From an uncultured Gammaproteobacteria bacterium (GTDB lineage Bacteria > Pseudomonadota > Gammaproteobacteria > Arenicellales > Poriferihabitantaceae), in NCBI GenBank assembly GCA_947259885.1, contig CAMYNW010000027.1:17224-81223 (forward strand): a stretch of DNA of 64,000 nucleotides, given 5' to 3'. Position 1 is the first letter of the stretch. Each line of letters begins with the position of its first letter. The notes beneath the pieces are model-generated. The model ran no database searches. It was not told the origin of the DNA and saw only the letters and a program-made list of their open reading frames with translations. Made by a program: the position numbers and the translations under genes. This document shows, piece after piece, positions 54,219 through 63,161 of the stretch.

Positions 54219-55118
54219 TTGAATAATAAATACTATCTAGGTGCGACTTTAGTACTGATGGGTGGGGTTTTTCTCAGCTTGTCCGGCATTATGATCCGGC
54301 ATATTGATCAGGCAGACGGGTGGCAGATTCTTTTCTACCGGTCGCTGGCATATTTTATTTCTCTCACCGTAATACTTGCGGTGCAGTACCGCAGCCGTAC
54401 AATTGAAAAATTCATAGCGATTGGTCGTCCTGGAATTTACGCTTCAATCGTACTGGCGGTCGGCTCTGTCATGTACATCATGGCGATGTTAAATACTACG
54501 GTAGCGAATGTAGTATTTATCATCGGCGCATCTCCGCTTATTACAGCTCTGGCGGGCTGGCTTTTTTTAAAAGAAAAGATTACGCGTGCGAGTTTCATAA
54601 CCATGCTGCTGGCGATCGGTGGAATTGCGCTCATGTTTGCTGATGGATTTGTTTCCGGTGGCATGTTGGGCAACGTCTTCGCCTTAATGATGGTCTTCAT
54701 GTACATGTTGTTCCTGCTTATTATGCGTCACAACAGACATATCGACATGTTGCCAGCAACCTGCCTCTCAGGATTAGTGACCGCAGCCATCGCCTTCGCA
54801 TTTGTCGACAATCTTACAGTGTCCCAGAATGATTTAATTTTGTGCATAGCCCTAGGAAGCGTGCAGTTTGGCATGGGATTCATGCTTCTCACCTGGGGAA
54901 CCCGATACATTCCAGCGGCCGAAGTCGCGTTGTTTTCACTCAGTGAATCCGTGCTGAATCCGATCTGGGTATGGCTCGGTGTCAACGAAGTGCCGAGCAT
55001 GTTAACGTTGACGGGTAGTGCTGTGGTGCTAATCTCCGTCGTCACCTACAGTATCATGGCGATTCGGCGCGAACGCATCGTCATGACTCGTCTAGATCAG
55101 TCTCACTCCGCGCATTAA
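54219..55118 (+). CDS. DMT superfamily transporter (EamA type)
   Basis: 299 residues, about ten membrane helices in two EamA repeats (GGVFLSLSGIMIRHIDQADGWQILFYRS in the first; SLSESVLNPIWVWLGVNE in the second). The start is TTG at 54219. It stands between the RND permease and a gamma-glutamyltransferase, with spacing of 18 and 2 bp. It may import or export amino acids or peptides cleaved by that enzyme; this is inference. Confidence 0.9.
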   Translation: MNNKYYLGATLVLMGGVFLSLSGIMIRHIDQADGWQILFYRSLAYFISLTVILAVQYRSRTIEKFIAIGRPGIYASIVLAVGSVMYIMAMLNTTVANVVFIIGASPLITALAGWLFLKEKITRASFITMLLAIGGIALMFADGFVSGGMLGNVFALMMVFMYMLFLLIMRHNRHIDMLPATCLSGLVTAAIAFAFVDNLTVSQNDLILCIALGSVQFGMGFMLLTWGTRYIPAAEVALFSLSESVLNPIWVWLGVNEVPSMLTLTGSAVVLISVVTYSIMAIRRERIVMTRLDQSHSAH

Positions 55119-55120
55119 TA

Positions 55121-56710
55121 ATGACTCCTTTTAATTACAACTTTCCCTACCCATCCCAAAGAATGCCAGTGATGGCACGCAACATGGTGGCCTCTTCGCA
55201 ACCACTGGCAGTTCAGGCCGGCTTGAGTGCAATGCAAAACGGAGGCAACGCGGTCGATGCCGCACTGACCACCGCCATCACTCTCGCGGTAGTGGAACCG
55301 ACTTCTAACGGTATCGGTAGTGATGCTTTTGCCATTGTGTGGGACGGTCAGCAGCTGCACGGTTTAAACGCCTCTGGACGATTGCCTGCGGCAGTCACGC
55401 CGGCAGATTATGCAGACATGGAAGAGATGCCGGAGTTTGGCTGGCCTTCGGTCACTGTGCCTGGCGCAGTCAGCGCTTGGGTTGCTTTATCCGAGAGATT
55501 CGGAAAACTGCCATTTAATCGTTTGTTCGACCATGCGATTGGCTATGCACGAAACGGCTACGCGATATCTCCCATCACCGCTAGAGCGTGGCATGCTGCC
55601 GCACCTGAGCTGCGTGAGCAGGAGGGATTTCATAATTTTTTACCCGATGCAAAGCCCCCGATCCCTGGACAATGGTTCCGCTTCCCAGATCAAGCGGATA
55701 CCCTGGAGAAAATCGCCCAAAGCAACGGCGAAGATTTCTATCAAGGCGACCTTGCCGATCAGATAGTGGCCTCTTCCAAACGCAACCAGTGGAAGCTTTC
55801 AAAATCCGATCTTGAAATGCATCGTGCCGACTGGGTCACGCCTATATCTAAAAAGTACGGCGATATCGAACTGCACGAGATCCCGCCGAATGGCCAGGGC
55901 ATTGCTGCGTTGATCATGCTTGGAATTATCAAGCACCGAGGCGTTTCGCAGTTTCCACTTGACTCCGTTGACAGTGTGCACCTGCAGGTAGAGGCAATGA
56001 AGCTGGCGTTTGCTGATACCCACCGCTATATCTCTGATCCCGAATCCATGGATGTTCGCGTTGAAGATCTACTCAATGATCGTTATTTAGCCGAGCGTGC
56101 TGACTTGATCAGTATGAAAGAGGCGAGATTTCCAGGGCCCGGACTTCCAGACAAGGGTGGAACGGTTTACCTCACCAGCGCCGACCGACAGGGTATGATG
56201 GTTTCAATGATCCAGAGCAATTTTGCAGGCTTTGGATCCGGCATAGTGGTAGAGGGCACCGGGATCAGCATGCAGAATCGGGGCGCAGGGTTCAATTTGA
56301 CTCCGGGACACCCCAATCAGGTTGCCGGAGGCAAACGTCCATTTCACACGATCATCCCTGGATTTGTAACACGTGACGGGATAGCAGAGATGAGTTTTGG
56401 TGTGATGGGCGGATCAATGCAACCACAGGGTCATGCCCAGATGCTGATCCGAATATACGATTATGGCCAGAATCCTCAAGCTGCCAGTGATGCCTTACGC
56501 TGGCGAGTAATGGAGGACCGTAGCCTTCACCTCGAGCAAGGGTTTGATCCCGAGGTCGCGGCAGAACTTGTGCAGCGTGGACACGAGCTGTTCCAGGGTG
56601 GAGCTGACGAAGCATTTGGATTTGGCGGCGCGCAGCTGATATTCAAATCGAGTTATGGATACATCGGCGGATCAGATCACCGCAAGGACGGTATGGCCGC
56701 CGGCTTCTAG
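55121..56710 (+). CDS. Gamma-glutamyltransferase family protein
   Basis: A 529-residue Ntn hydrolase. The catalytic Thr is in DKGGTVYLT, where autocleavage would give large and small subunits. Conserved blocks are MQNGGNAVDAALTTAITLAVVEP, GWPSVTVPGAVSAW, FHTIIPGF and GGSMQPQGHAQML. Unlike many periplasmic GGTs it lacks an N-terminal signal peptide, which suggests a cytosolic role such as gamma-glutamyl amide or glutathione hydrolysis, or a cephalosporin-acylase-like activity. It starts 2 bp after the DMT gene. Confidence 0.9.
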   Translation: MTPFNYNFPYPSQRMPVMARNMVASSQPLAVQAGLSAMQNGGNAVDAALTTAITLAVVEPTSNGIGSDAFAIVWDGQQLHGLNASGRLPAAVTPADYADMEEMPEFGWPSVTVPGAVSAWVALSERFGKLPFNRLFDHAIGYARNGYAISPITARAWHAAAPELREQEGFHNFLPDAKPPIPGQWFRFPDQADTLEKIAQSNGEDFYQGDLADQIVASSKRNQWKLSKSDLEMHRADWVTPISKKYGDIELHEIPPNGQGIAALIMLGIIKHRGVSQFPLDSVDSVHLQVEAMKLAFADTHRYISDPESMDVRVEDLLNDRYLAERADLISMKEARFPGPGLPDKGGTVYLTSADRQGMMVSMIQSNFAGFGSGIVVEGTGISMQNRGAGFNLTPGHPNQVAGGKRPFHTIIPGFVTRDGIAEMSFGVMGGSMQPQGHAQMLIRIYDYGQNPQAASDALRWRVMEDRSLHLEQGFDPEVAAELVQRGHELFQGGADEAFGFGGAQLIFKSSYGYIGGSDHRKDGMAAGF

Positions 56711-56722
56711 CTGTCCCTATCG

Positions 56723-57424
56723 TTGCCAAAACAGAACAATGCAACTTGGAGCAGCAAAATTGTTCGCCGTCTGGCGCGCGGCGTACTTTATCTATTTCTG
56801 ATTGTTCTGATCGCAATCGCCAGCATGCGCTGGATCAATCCAGTGACGTCGTCAGTTATTGTCCAGCACAATATGCAGGCCCGAGCTGAAGGCGGAAGTC
56901 TAGTAAACCAGCAGTGGGTGAATTGGAAGTCAGTTTCACCTCAGCTACCCCTTGCAGTACTTGCCGCGGAAGACCAGCGTTTTCCAAGCCATTATGGGAT
57001 CGATTTTACCGAATTGAAAAATGCTATTCGCCAGGGCGCCAATCGTGGGGCCAGCACAATTACCCAACAGGTAGCTAAAAACCTGTTTTTGTGGCAGAGC
57101 CGCAGCTATTTCAGAAAAATGCTGGAAGCTGCGACAGCGCTTTATATCGATCTGGTCTGGGGTAAACGACGGGTACTGGAAATCTACATGAATATTGCGT
57201 ACTTTGGCGCTAATATTTACGGTGTGGAAGCTGCGAGCCAGGTGTTTTTCAATAAAAAAGCCAGTGAGCTTAATCGTTACGAAGCCTCAAGGCTTGCCGC
57301 GGTATTGCCGAATCCGCAACGCTATTCCGCGCAGAATGCCAGCGCATACATTATTGATCGTCAACACTGGATAATGGGGCAAATGGAGCAACTCGGTGGC
57401 ACAGCATTCATCAAAAACCTTTAA
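56723..57424 (+). CDS. mtgA: Monofunctional peptidoglycan glycosyltransferase
   Basis: A 233-residue GT51 enzyme that polymerises lipid II into glycan strands. An N-terminal membrane anchor (about residues 15-37, LARGVLYLFLIVLIAIASM) precedes the catalytic Glu in AAEDQRFPSHYGID, then NRGASTITQQVAKNLFLW, KRRVLEIYMNIAYFG and EASRLAAVLPNP. The start is TTG at 56723. The last 29 bp overlap the OMPLA gene. Confidence 0.95.
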   Translation: MPKQNNATWSSKIVRRLARGVLYLFLIVLIAIASMRWINPVTSSVIVQHNMQARAEGGSLVNQQWVNWKSVSPQLPLAVLAAEDQRFPSHYGIDFTELKNAIRQGANRGASTITQQVAKNLFLWQSRSYFRKMLEAATALYIDLVWGKRRVLEIYMNIAYFGANIYGVEAASQVFFNKKASELNRYEASRLAAVLPNPQRYSAQNASAYIIDRQHWIMGQMEQLGGTAFIKNL

Positions 57425-58451
57425 GACAGTTTCATCTCTATTGATTCAAAGCTATACATCATTAAGGGCGAGGATTTTTGCCGGATGCTTAGTCGTGATC
57501 AGCCACCCAACAATTGCTGACGACTATGCCGACTGCCTTATAAAAGCAATTAGCTCGGCCGCAGATACTGATACGGTGCAAATGATTCGCTCTCAATGTA
57601 CGGATTTGCGCGACACCGCAGAACAAACGACCAGTGCAGCTCCTGCACCGAAGCCGGGCCTGATTGAGAGACGCCTTAGGCTCGAACAGGAAGCTTCCAG
57701 CAATCGTTTTGCTATTGTGCAACACAGAAGTAGTTATATCCTGCCCGTAACCTATAACAGTCGAGTCAATAACGCACCCTTCGACGAAATCGAAGAAGGC
57801 AGGGAGCTCGATAATTACGAGTTTAAATTTCAGTTCAGCATCAAGGCCCAGCTCTTTGATTCAATCATGAAATATCCTGGCAGAATCTATTTCGGATATA
57901 CCAATCAGTCATACTGGCAGATCTATGATCAGGAAAACTCAGGTCCATTTCGTGAAACCAACCACGAACCAGAAATTTTTGCCGATTTTAATCGCGATAC
58001 ACAGTTCGCCGGCTGGCATATTCCAATGATGAGACTTGGATGGGTGCACCAGTCCAATGGCCGCTCTTCATCGTTATCAAGAAGTTGGAATCGACTATAT
58101 GGACAGGTGTTTCTGGAAAAAAACAATTGGGCCCTCAGCATTAAGCCCTGGATAAGAGTAAGCGGTGACAGTGCCGAAGAGGACAATCCCGATATCGATG
58201 ATTATATGGGCAACTTTGAGTTCGGGATTTTTCGTCAAGGGGTGTCGTCTGCAGCCTCAGCGAGAATACGAAATAACTTGCGTTCAGAGAATCGTGGCGC
58301 GATCGAGCTCAATTGGTCAAAACCGCTTCCCTACAACAAGAAGCTTAGGTTTTACCTGCAGTATTTCTATGGTTATGGCGAGAGCCTGATCGACTATAAC
58401 GCTATCACCAACCGTATTGGCCTCGGATTACAGCTAAGCGACTTTCTCTAG
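57396..58451 (+). CDS. pldA: Outer-membrane phospholipase A (OMPLA)
   Basis: 351 residues. A signal peptide (SLRARIFAGCLVVISHPTIA) precedes a 12-stranded barrel domain. The catalytic His-Ser pair is in WVHQSNGRSSSLSRSWNR, with conserved barrel segments YFGYTNQSYWQIY and SGPFRETNHEPEIF. OMPLA hydrolyses phospholipids that leak into the outer leaflet of the outer membrane. The start is GTG 57396 inside mtgA; TTG codons further down are alternatives. Confidence 0.93.
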   Translation: MAQHSSKTFKTVSSLLIQSYTSLRARIFAGCLVVISHPTIADDYADCLIKAISSAADTDTVQMIRSQCTDLRDTAEQTTSAAPAPKPGLIERRLRLEQEASSNRFAIVQHRSSYILPVTYNSRVNNAPFDEIEEGRELDNYEFKFQFSIKAQLFDSIMKYPGRIYFGYTNQSYWQIYDQENSGPFRETNHEPEIFADFNRDTQFAGWHIPMMRLGWVHQSNGRSSSLSRSWNRLYGQVFLEKNNWALSIKPWIRVSGDSAEEDNPDIDDYMGNFEFGIFRQGVSSAASARIRNNLRSENRGAIELNWSKPLPYNKKLRFYLQYFYGYGESLIDYNAITNRIGLGLQLSDFL

Positions 58452-58784
58452 TTCCCCGCAGCTGGGCAGTCTCTACACCGACTGAAATTTAGCACTGCCA
58501 TTAGCATTCACTTAATCTTTCACAGTGCCTTCATGGTTAAAGAATATTCAGAGCAGAGGCAGACTTTGAATCTGTAGAAGCTGGGGTTTCAACGGTCATT
58601 CTAGAATGCCGGGGTTTATTTGATCTGGTCTGATCACTTAGCACAGTACGACCTACCGGTAGGTTCAAAATACGTCGAACTAACATCTGATACTCTTACC
58701 GGTTAGATGCTATCTCATCTTTTGCATGTATAAATCTCAACGCCTATACACAATGATTGTCATTACAATACTGCTTCTTGAACG
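58452..58784. other. Intergenic stretch before the glycosyltransferase locus
   Basis: 333 bp without a gene. It contains the 14-bp palindrome at 58651-58664 and AT-rich sequence near 58730-58780 that could hold the promoter of the glycosyltransferase run. Confidence 0.5.
58651..58664. promoter_or_regulatory. Perfect 14-bp palindrome, candidate operator
   Basis: ACCTACCGGTAGGT is a perfect inverted repeat of two 7-bp arms with no spacer, 121 bp before the first glycosyltransferase start. Its shape fits a dimeric repressor site such as those of TetR-type regulators. No regulator gene is adjacent. Confidence 0.45.
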
Positions 58785-59567
58785 ATGATTTCAGTGATTA
58801 TCACTTTTCGGGGCACAGACTCGTACCGGATTGAGAACCTCTATGCGGTCCAAGCACATCTGCAGCAGTCCTTTCCATCTTGGGAAATAATTATCATTGA
58901 ACAGGATAAGAAATCGTCGCTCGATCTGGATCGTTTTTTAAGTGCACCTCGACATCTTCTGGTACAAAACCCGGGCGCATTCAATAAATCTTGGGGCATT
59001 AATGTCGGTTACCGTCTTTCAACAGAAGAAACGCTGTTAATTACCGATGCAGATATGCTGGTATCAAAACAGGATCTGAAACGATCGACTGAAGCGATAC
59101 ATCAGGGCCTTGATGTTGTTCGTCCTTTTCGGCGCTTGATTGATATGACAAAACAGGAAACATCGACATACCTGGAATCCGGCACGCTGCCAGAGAGACC
59201 CGAGGCAGATCGCGGATTCGATCGAAATTACCTCGGGGAAAGGATTTGTCTTGCCGGCGGATTGTTTTTCATTAAACGAACGTTTTTTGAAACTATTGGC
59301 GGATTTGACGAACGTTTCTCTGGCTGGGGAGGGGAAGACGATGCGTTCTCCATAAAGGCTGAGGCAATGACATCACGATCGGCCATTGCGCGACATGCAT
59401 TCGCCTGGCACTTGTGGCATCCGCGCACTATTCCCCAGGATCATTCCGACTACCATGACAATACCCGGCTCCTAAGCGAATACCAGCACCTGGATAACGC
59501 TGGAATCGGAAAGCTAATTGAACGCGTATCAGAAATGAAAGGACTGATCAACAAATTCGAAAATTAA
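58785..59567 (+). CDS. Family 2 glycosyltransferase with a galactosyltransferase-type C-terminal domain
   Basis: A 260-residue GT-A fold enzyme. It has ISVIITFRG at the N-terminus, the metal-binding DAD at residues 88-90, and GWGGEDDAF at residues 180-188, which marks the Glyco_transf_7C domain of galactosyl- or GalNAc-type transferases. No membrane span, so it acts on the cytosolic side. The next glycosyltransferase starts 11 bp on, so the genes form one operon. Confidence 0.88.
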   Translation: MISVIITFRGTDSYRIENLYAVQAHLQQSFPSWEIIIIEQDKKSSLDLDRFLSAPRHLLVQNPGAFNKSWGINVGYRLSTEETLLITDADMLVSKQDLKRSTEAIHQGLDVVRPFRRLIDMTKQETSTYLESGTLPERPEADRGFDRNYLGERICLAGGLFFIKRTFFETIGGFDERFSGWGGEDDAFSIKAEAMTSRSAIARHAFAWHLWHPRTIPQDHSDYHDNTRLLSEYQHLDNAGIGKLIERVSEMKGLINKFEN

Positions 59568-59578
59568 GCCAAGCGCAC

Positions 59579-60760
59579 ATGGCCGTATCCATTCACTATT
59601 ACTCATCGCTGCAAGGTACCGGTTATGGTGACGCGGCCGCGGCCTACATCGACGGCCTGCTGCAATACGGCGTTGAAATCAAGTGGGCACCATTGGTTTG
59701 GACCCCAGTTGGACTGAAGCCCTATTTATATATACCGGAGCGATTTCGACCTTCGCTCGACAGATCTACGCGTCGAAGCAGAAAGCTAATTGAGCTGATG
59801 TATACAGATGTCGATCCGGAGGTGCTGTTTTTACATGTTATGCCCGAGCTGTACCAAAGTTTCACCGAGACGGACAAACCAAAGATCGGCTATACCGTTT
59901 GGGAAACTACACAGCTGCCTAAACACTGGCCCTCGCTCGTTCGGCATGTTGACCAGCTTATTGTTCCATGTCAGTTCAACCAACCGCTGTTCAGCGTAGA
60001 AGGCGGGCCACCGGTTGCAGTGATCCCTCACATCGCCGATACCAGTCTTGCCGTCAAAGATACAGCGGCGGCCGAGCAATTCAGACGGCGCTGGCAAATT
60101 GAGCCCTCCACTCTGGTGTTCTATAACATCAGCAGCTGGCATCCGCGTAAGGCAATCTGGGACACACTGCACACCTATCTGCTTGCGTTCACCCACAACG
60201 ATGATGTTTGCTTTATCCTGAAAACTGACCAGCTCGGATATGATTATTCCAATACACGCAATCATTTGAAGCAACCCACCCGAGACATGGTCGAACAGAT
60301 TATTGCAGCGTATCCTGACCCAGCTCGGGTGATTCTGATTGATGAGTCCGTCCCCCAGAATGAGATTCGGGCTTTGCATGCAGGCGCCGATTGCTATTTT
60401 TCCCTGTCGCATTCAGAAGGATGGGGCATGGGCGCTTTTAACGCCGGCGCGGCCGGCAATGCGGTAGTCATTACCGGTTGGGGGGGACAGCTTGATTTTT
60501 TGGATACAGAGAGCGCTTATCTGGTCGACTATAAACTCATTACTGTAGCGGAGTTCTCTGGATTTGAATCTTACACTCGTGACCAGTCATGGGCATCGGC
60601 TGACGTCGAGCACGGAATTTCTTTGCTCAATAGAGTATTTCACGATCAGGAGGAGGCCAGGGACAAAGCGCATCGATTACAAAAATCGATATTGGAAAAG
60701 TACACAAGTGACGTGGTCACTAAAAATCTGGTCGAGGTTATAGATAGTGTCCGTACCTGA
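59579..60760 (+). CDS. Glycosyltransferase of the GT4/GT-B type
   Basis: 393 residues of GT-B fold: the N-terminal Rossmann half has SLQGTGYGDAAAAYIDGLLQYG, the C-terminal donor half has ISSWHPRKAIWDTLHTYLLAF and HSEGWGMGAFNAGAAGNAV, a version of the EGxGxxxxE donor motif (here without the usual Glu four residues on: GMGAFNA). It also contains TVWETTQLPKHW, a segment common in capsular or protein glycosylation GT4 enzymes. The end overlaps the next gene by 14 bp. Donor and acceptor unknown. Confidence 0.85.
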   Translation: MAVSIHYYSSLQGTGYGDAAAAYIDGLLQYGVEIKWAPLVWTPVGLKPYLYIPERFRPSLDRSTRRSRKLIELMYTDVDPEVLFLHVMPELYQSFTETDKPKIGYTVWETTQLPKHWPSLVRHVDQLIVPCQFNQPLFSVEGGPPVAVIPHIADTSLAVKDTAAAEQFRRRWQIEPSTLVFYNISSWHPRKAIWDTLHTYLLAFTHNDDVCFILKTDQLGYDYSNTRNHLKQPTRDMVEQIIAAYPDPARVILIDESVPQNEIRALHAGADCYFSLSHSEGWGMGAFNAGAAGNAVVITGWGGQLDFLDTESAYLVDYKLITVAEFSGFESYTRDQSWASADVEHGISLLNRVFHDQEEARDKAHRLQKSILEKYTSDVVTKNLVEVIDSVRT

Positions 60761-61568
60761 TCATTTTCACTTTATTTTTGGTCTAAAGCCTCAGACCGAG
60801 CCGTTTCATATCGCCTGGTATCTCTGCCTTAGATCCTGCCAGGTAGTTAATAATCCGTCACAAATTTCGTTTTATTATGTTAATGAGCCTCATGGAGAAT
60901 GGTGGGAGCGCATTAAGCCCTCGCTAAACTTGATCAAGCTGGACAATGAGGGCACTGTTTTTGATACCGGTCTCTACCAGACTCATGAAGAGGGTCGATT
61001 TATTGAGAGAGCCGGCCTGCAGTATGCACATCAGGCTGACTTTCTGCGACTGCAAATCCTGGCAACGAACGGTGGCGTTTACGCGGATATCGATACACTG
61101 TTCGTGACGCCGTATCCTGCTTCATTTTATTCGTATCCATGTGTGATGGGATCGGAAGCAGCAGACTCAGATCCCCCGACGATTTGTAATGCATTGATCA
61201 TGGCTGAGCCAGAATCAGTATTTGTTTCAACCTGGCTTGAGCGCATGCAAGCGGTATTTGACGGGTCATGGAACCGGCATTCATGCGTTGAACCTGCCCT
61301 GTTGAGCCAGTCCATGCCTGAGCAGATCCATGTCGTTCCACCTACGCCATTTTTTCATTTTCGCTATGATCGGATGGGGCTGATCGCTTTATTCGGACGC
61401 AAGGCTGAAGTGCCGGAAGACCTTTACAGCATTCATATGTGGAGCCATCTATGGTGGGAACCCTGGCGAACCGACTTTATCCCGTTTCACCATGGCCAGC
61501 TCACCGAAAAATTTATCCGCGAAGTGGACACCACCTATAATTTAATCGCACGTCGCTATCTAGACTGA
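60747..61568 (+). CDS. GT32-like glycosyltransferase with a DxD motif
   Basis: A 273-residue enzyme related to the GT32/capsular polysaccharide DXD-sugar family. The core is QADFLRLQILATNGGVYADIDTLF, with the DID metal-binding motif at residues 114-116. The start lies inside the previous gene (14-bp overlap), so translation is coupled. The stop converges with the minus-strand GT2 gene (13-bp overlap). Typical members add a hexose to an oligosaccharide or protein. Confidence 0.85.
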   Translation: MSVPDHFHFIFGLKPQTEPFHIAWYLCLRSCQVVNNPSQISFYYVNEPHGEWWERIKPSLNLIKLDNEGTVFDTGLYQTHEEGRFIERAGLQYAHQADFLRLQILATNGGVYADIDTLFVTPYPASFYSYPCVMGSEAADSDPPTICNALIMAEPESVFVSTWLERMQAVFDGSWNRHSCVEPALLSQSMPEQIHVVPPTPFFHFRYDRMGLIALFGRKAEVPEDLYSIHMWSHLWWEPWRTDFIPFHHGQLTEKFIREVDTTYNLIARRYLD

Positions 61569-62344
61569 TCAGAAGGATTGCAAAGGGAAATTTCAAACTT
61601 ACCCTTTTCATGCAGCATCGAGATTTTGTCGTAAGGGAGCCTGTAATCTGGCAATTTCTCCTCAAGTAGCGACAATCTCTCTTTCAGCGCATCATAATTA
61701 AGACGCTTCCATCTGGAGATCGCTTTGTGGTGGTCCAGACTCCAGGCATTACGACCGTTATAGGAATATATATACATCCAACCGTAATCACTTAACGACG
61801 CAATTTTATAACCCTCTTGTACTAGACGAAACACCAGTTCGGTATCTTCCCCCCTAGGTAAATCAGGGTACTTTCCTAACAGATCACGCCGCCCCAGAAT
61901 TGTGCCCTGGATCAGATTACCTGGGTAATTTTCTACCGACCAATCGTCCCAGAACAATTGCTTCTGCTCAACAAACAGATGTAGCTGGTCAGTCATAAAA
62001 CAAAACTCTGCACCGCACTTTATAAGATAGCCAAACTGGTGTGTCAAACGCGCCGGATGACTCAAGTCATCATCATCCCACTGACAGATATAGGGATAGC
62101 CCGCCAGTGCGGCGGATCGGTTACGCAATGTGCCAAGACTCTGTTCAGGGGGCTCGGCAAAGAGGTGTATTTGCGTACCAGGATAGGTGGCTGCAATTGC
62201 AGATAATGCGTGATGAAAATGTTCAGGCCCATCATGTACGACGATCAGCTCCTTGGGATTAAAAGACTGACGGGCAAAGCTTTTTATGCTTGCACGACAT
62301 TCCTGTTCGCGCCCTTCTTTGGTTACCATCAAACAGCTGATCAT
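61556..62344 (-). CDS. Family 2 glycosyltransferase
   Basis: A 262-residue GT-A enzyme on the opposite strand to its neighbours. ISCLMVTKEGREQE opens the nucleotide-binding strand, the metal site is DDDD at residues 90-93 (QWDDDDLSHPARL), and PRGEDTELVFRLVQEG supplies the catalytic acid region. No membrane helices. It may act in the same glycan pathway as the four other transferases here, but from its own promoter near 62345-62450. Confidence 0.88.
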   Translation of the reverse strand: MISCLMVTKEGREQECRASIKSFARQSFNPKELIVVHDGPEHFHHALSAIAATYPGTQIHLFAEPPEQSLGTLRNRSAALAGYPYICQWDDDDLSHPARLTHQFGYLIKCGAEFCFMTDQLHLFVEQKQLFWDDWSVENYPGNLIQGTILGRRDLLGKYPDLPRGEDTELVFRLVQEGYKIASLSDYGWMYIYSYNGRNAWSLDHHKAISRWKRLNYDALKERLSLLEEKLPDYRLPYDKISMLHEKGKFEISLCNPSDQSR

Positions 62345-62451
62345 TGGGACTTAATCGACTCGCTCAGGTTTACTTGAAATACGTCCAGGACTAGAATAGC
62401 GGATTAGGTAGTCGATCGCACGATCTACGCTTATTCAACTGGAGGAGTAGC

Positions 62452-63051
62452 ATGAGTGAATCGGAAGTGAGCAAAGACAGCACGAGAAACCTGGCCCGTC
62501 GCAAGATACTCAGAACGCTAGTCGTGGGAGGCGGGGCGCTTACTGCTGCGAAGGTCACCCCGGAGCAGTGGACCAAACCGGTTGTCGAAGCTGTGGTGCT
62601 GCCAAGCCATGCGACAACTTCAGTGATTGGCAGAACTTTAAATCCATTCGGTAATTTCAGTTCCGGGCCTGTTATGGTTGATGCCGTCAATCCAATTTCG
62701 GAGCAATTGCTTGCAGATGAACAGATCAGCGAAGAGCTACTTGAGTTTTTCATGCCTTCTGCTCATGCTCAGGTTATAGACTGCAATCTTAATTTTTCTG
62801 CTTCTGTTCAGAATACTTCAATGAATATTTGTTGGACTAGTACCAACGTCTCCGGTTTTGATTCCAGAAAGGTCGATTCGGAGAACTTAATCGCGCCTGG
62901 TTTAACTTCTATACGTGGGTGTTCGACTACAGTTGGTGATTGTACATACAACAAGAAAAAGGGTAACTGGCAATGTGATTTTGTGAACGCATCCGGCATG
63001 CTTACCTTAACCCCCGGGGGTGCTCCCTGCGAGCCAGAGGAGGAATTTTGA
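62452..63051 (+). CDS. Tat-type exported cysteine-rich protein of unknown function
   Basis: 199 residues. A twin-arginine-like N-terminus (ARRKILRTLVVGGGALTAA, RR at 16-17) is followed by EQWTKPVVEAVVLPSHATTS. A second AxA-like site occurs at SAHAQV near residue 105. The C-terminal half has six cysteines and an acidic end. It is unlike any family I can name. The VVLPSHA segment recalls short exported proteins with WxKPVVxxVxLPxHA leaders, which I cannot verify here. It lies within a glycosyltransferase locus and could be a glycosylated surface protein; this is inference. A terminator follows. Confidence 0.7.
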   Translation: MSESEVSKDSTRNLARRKILRTLVVGGGALTAAKVTPEQWTKPVVEAVVLPSHATTSVIGRTLNPFGNFSSGPVMVDAVNPISEQLLADEQISEELLEFFMPSAHAQVIDCNLNFSASVQNTSMNICWTSTNVSGFDSRKVDSENLIAPGLTSIRGCSTTVGDCTYNKKKGNWQCDFVNASGMLTLTPGGAPCEPEEEF

Positions 63052-63090
63052 TTTATTGACAATCTCAGTCAGTACTGACGGAATCTAGTA

Positions 63091-63114
63091 AAGCCAAGCA
63101 TACCTCGGCTTTTT
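63091..63114 (+). terminator. Rho-independent terminator after the Tat-type exported protein
   Basis: The stem AAGCCAAG/CTCGGCTT (one A-C mismatch) with a loop of about 5 nt is followed by TTTTT. It lies 40 bp after the stop of 62452-63051. Confidence 0.7.
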
Positions 63115-63161
63115 CGTCTTCGCAGTTCTCAAATTCTCAGACTATTTTAGCCAGCGGTTTT

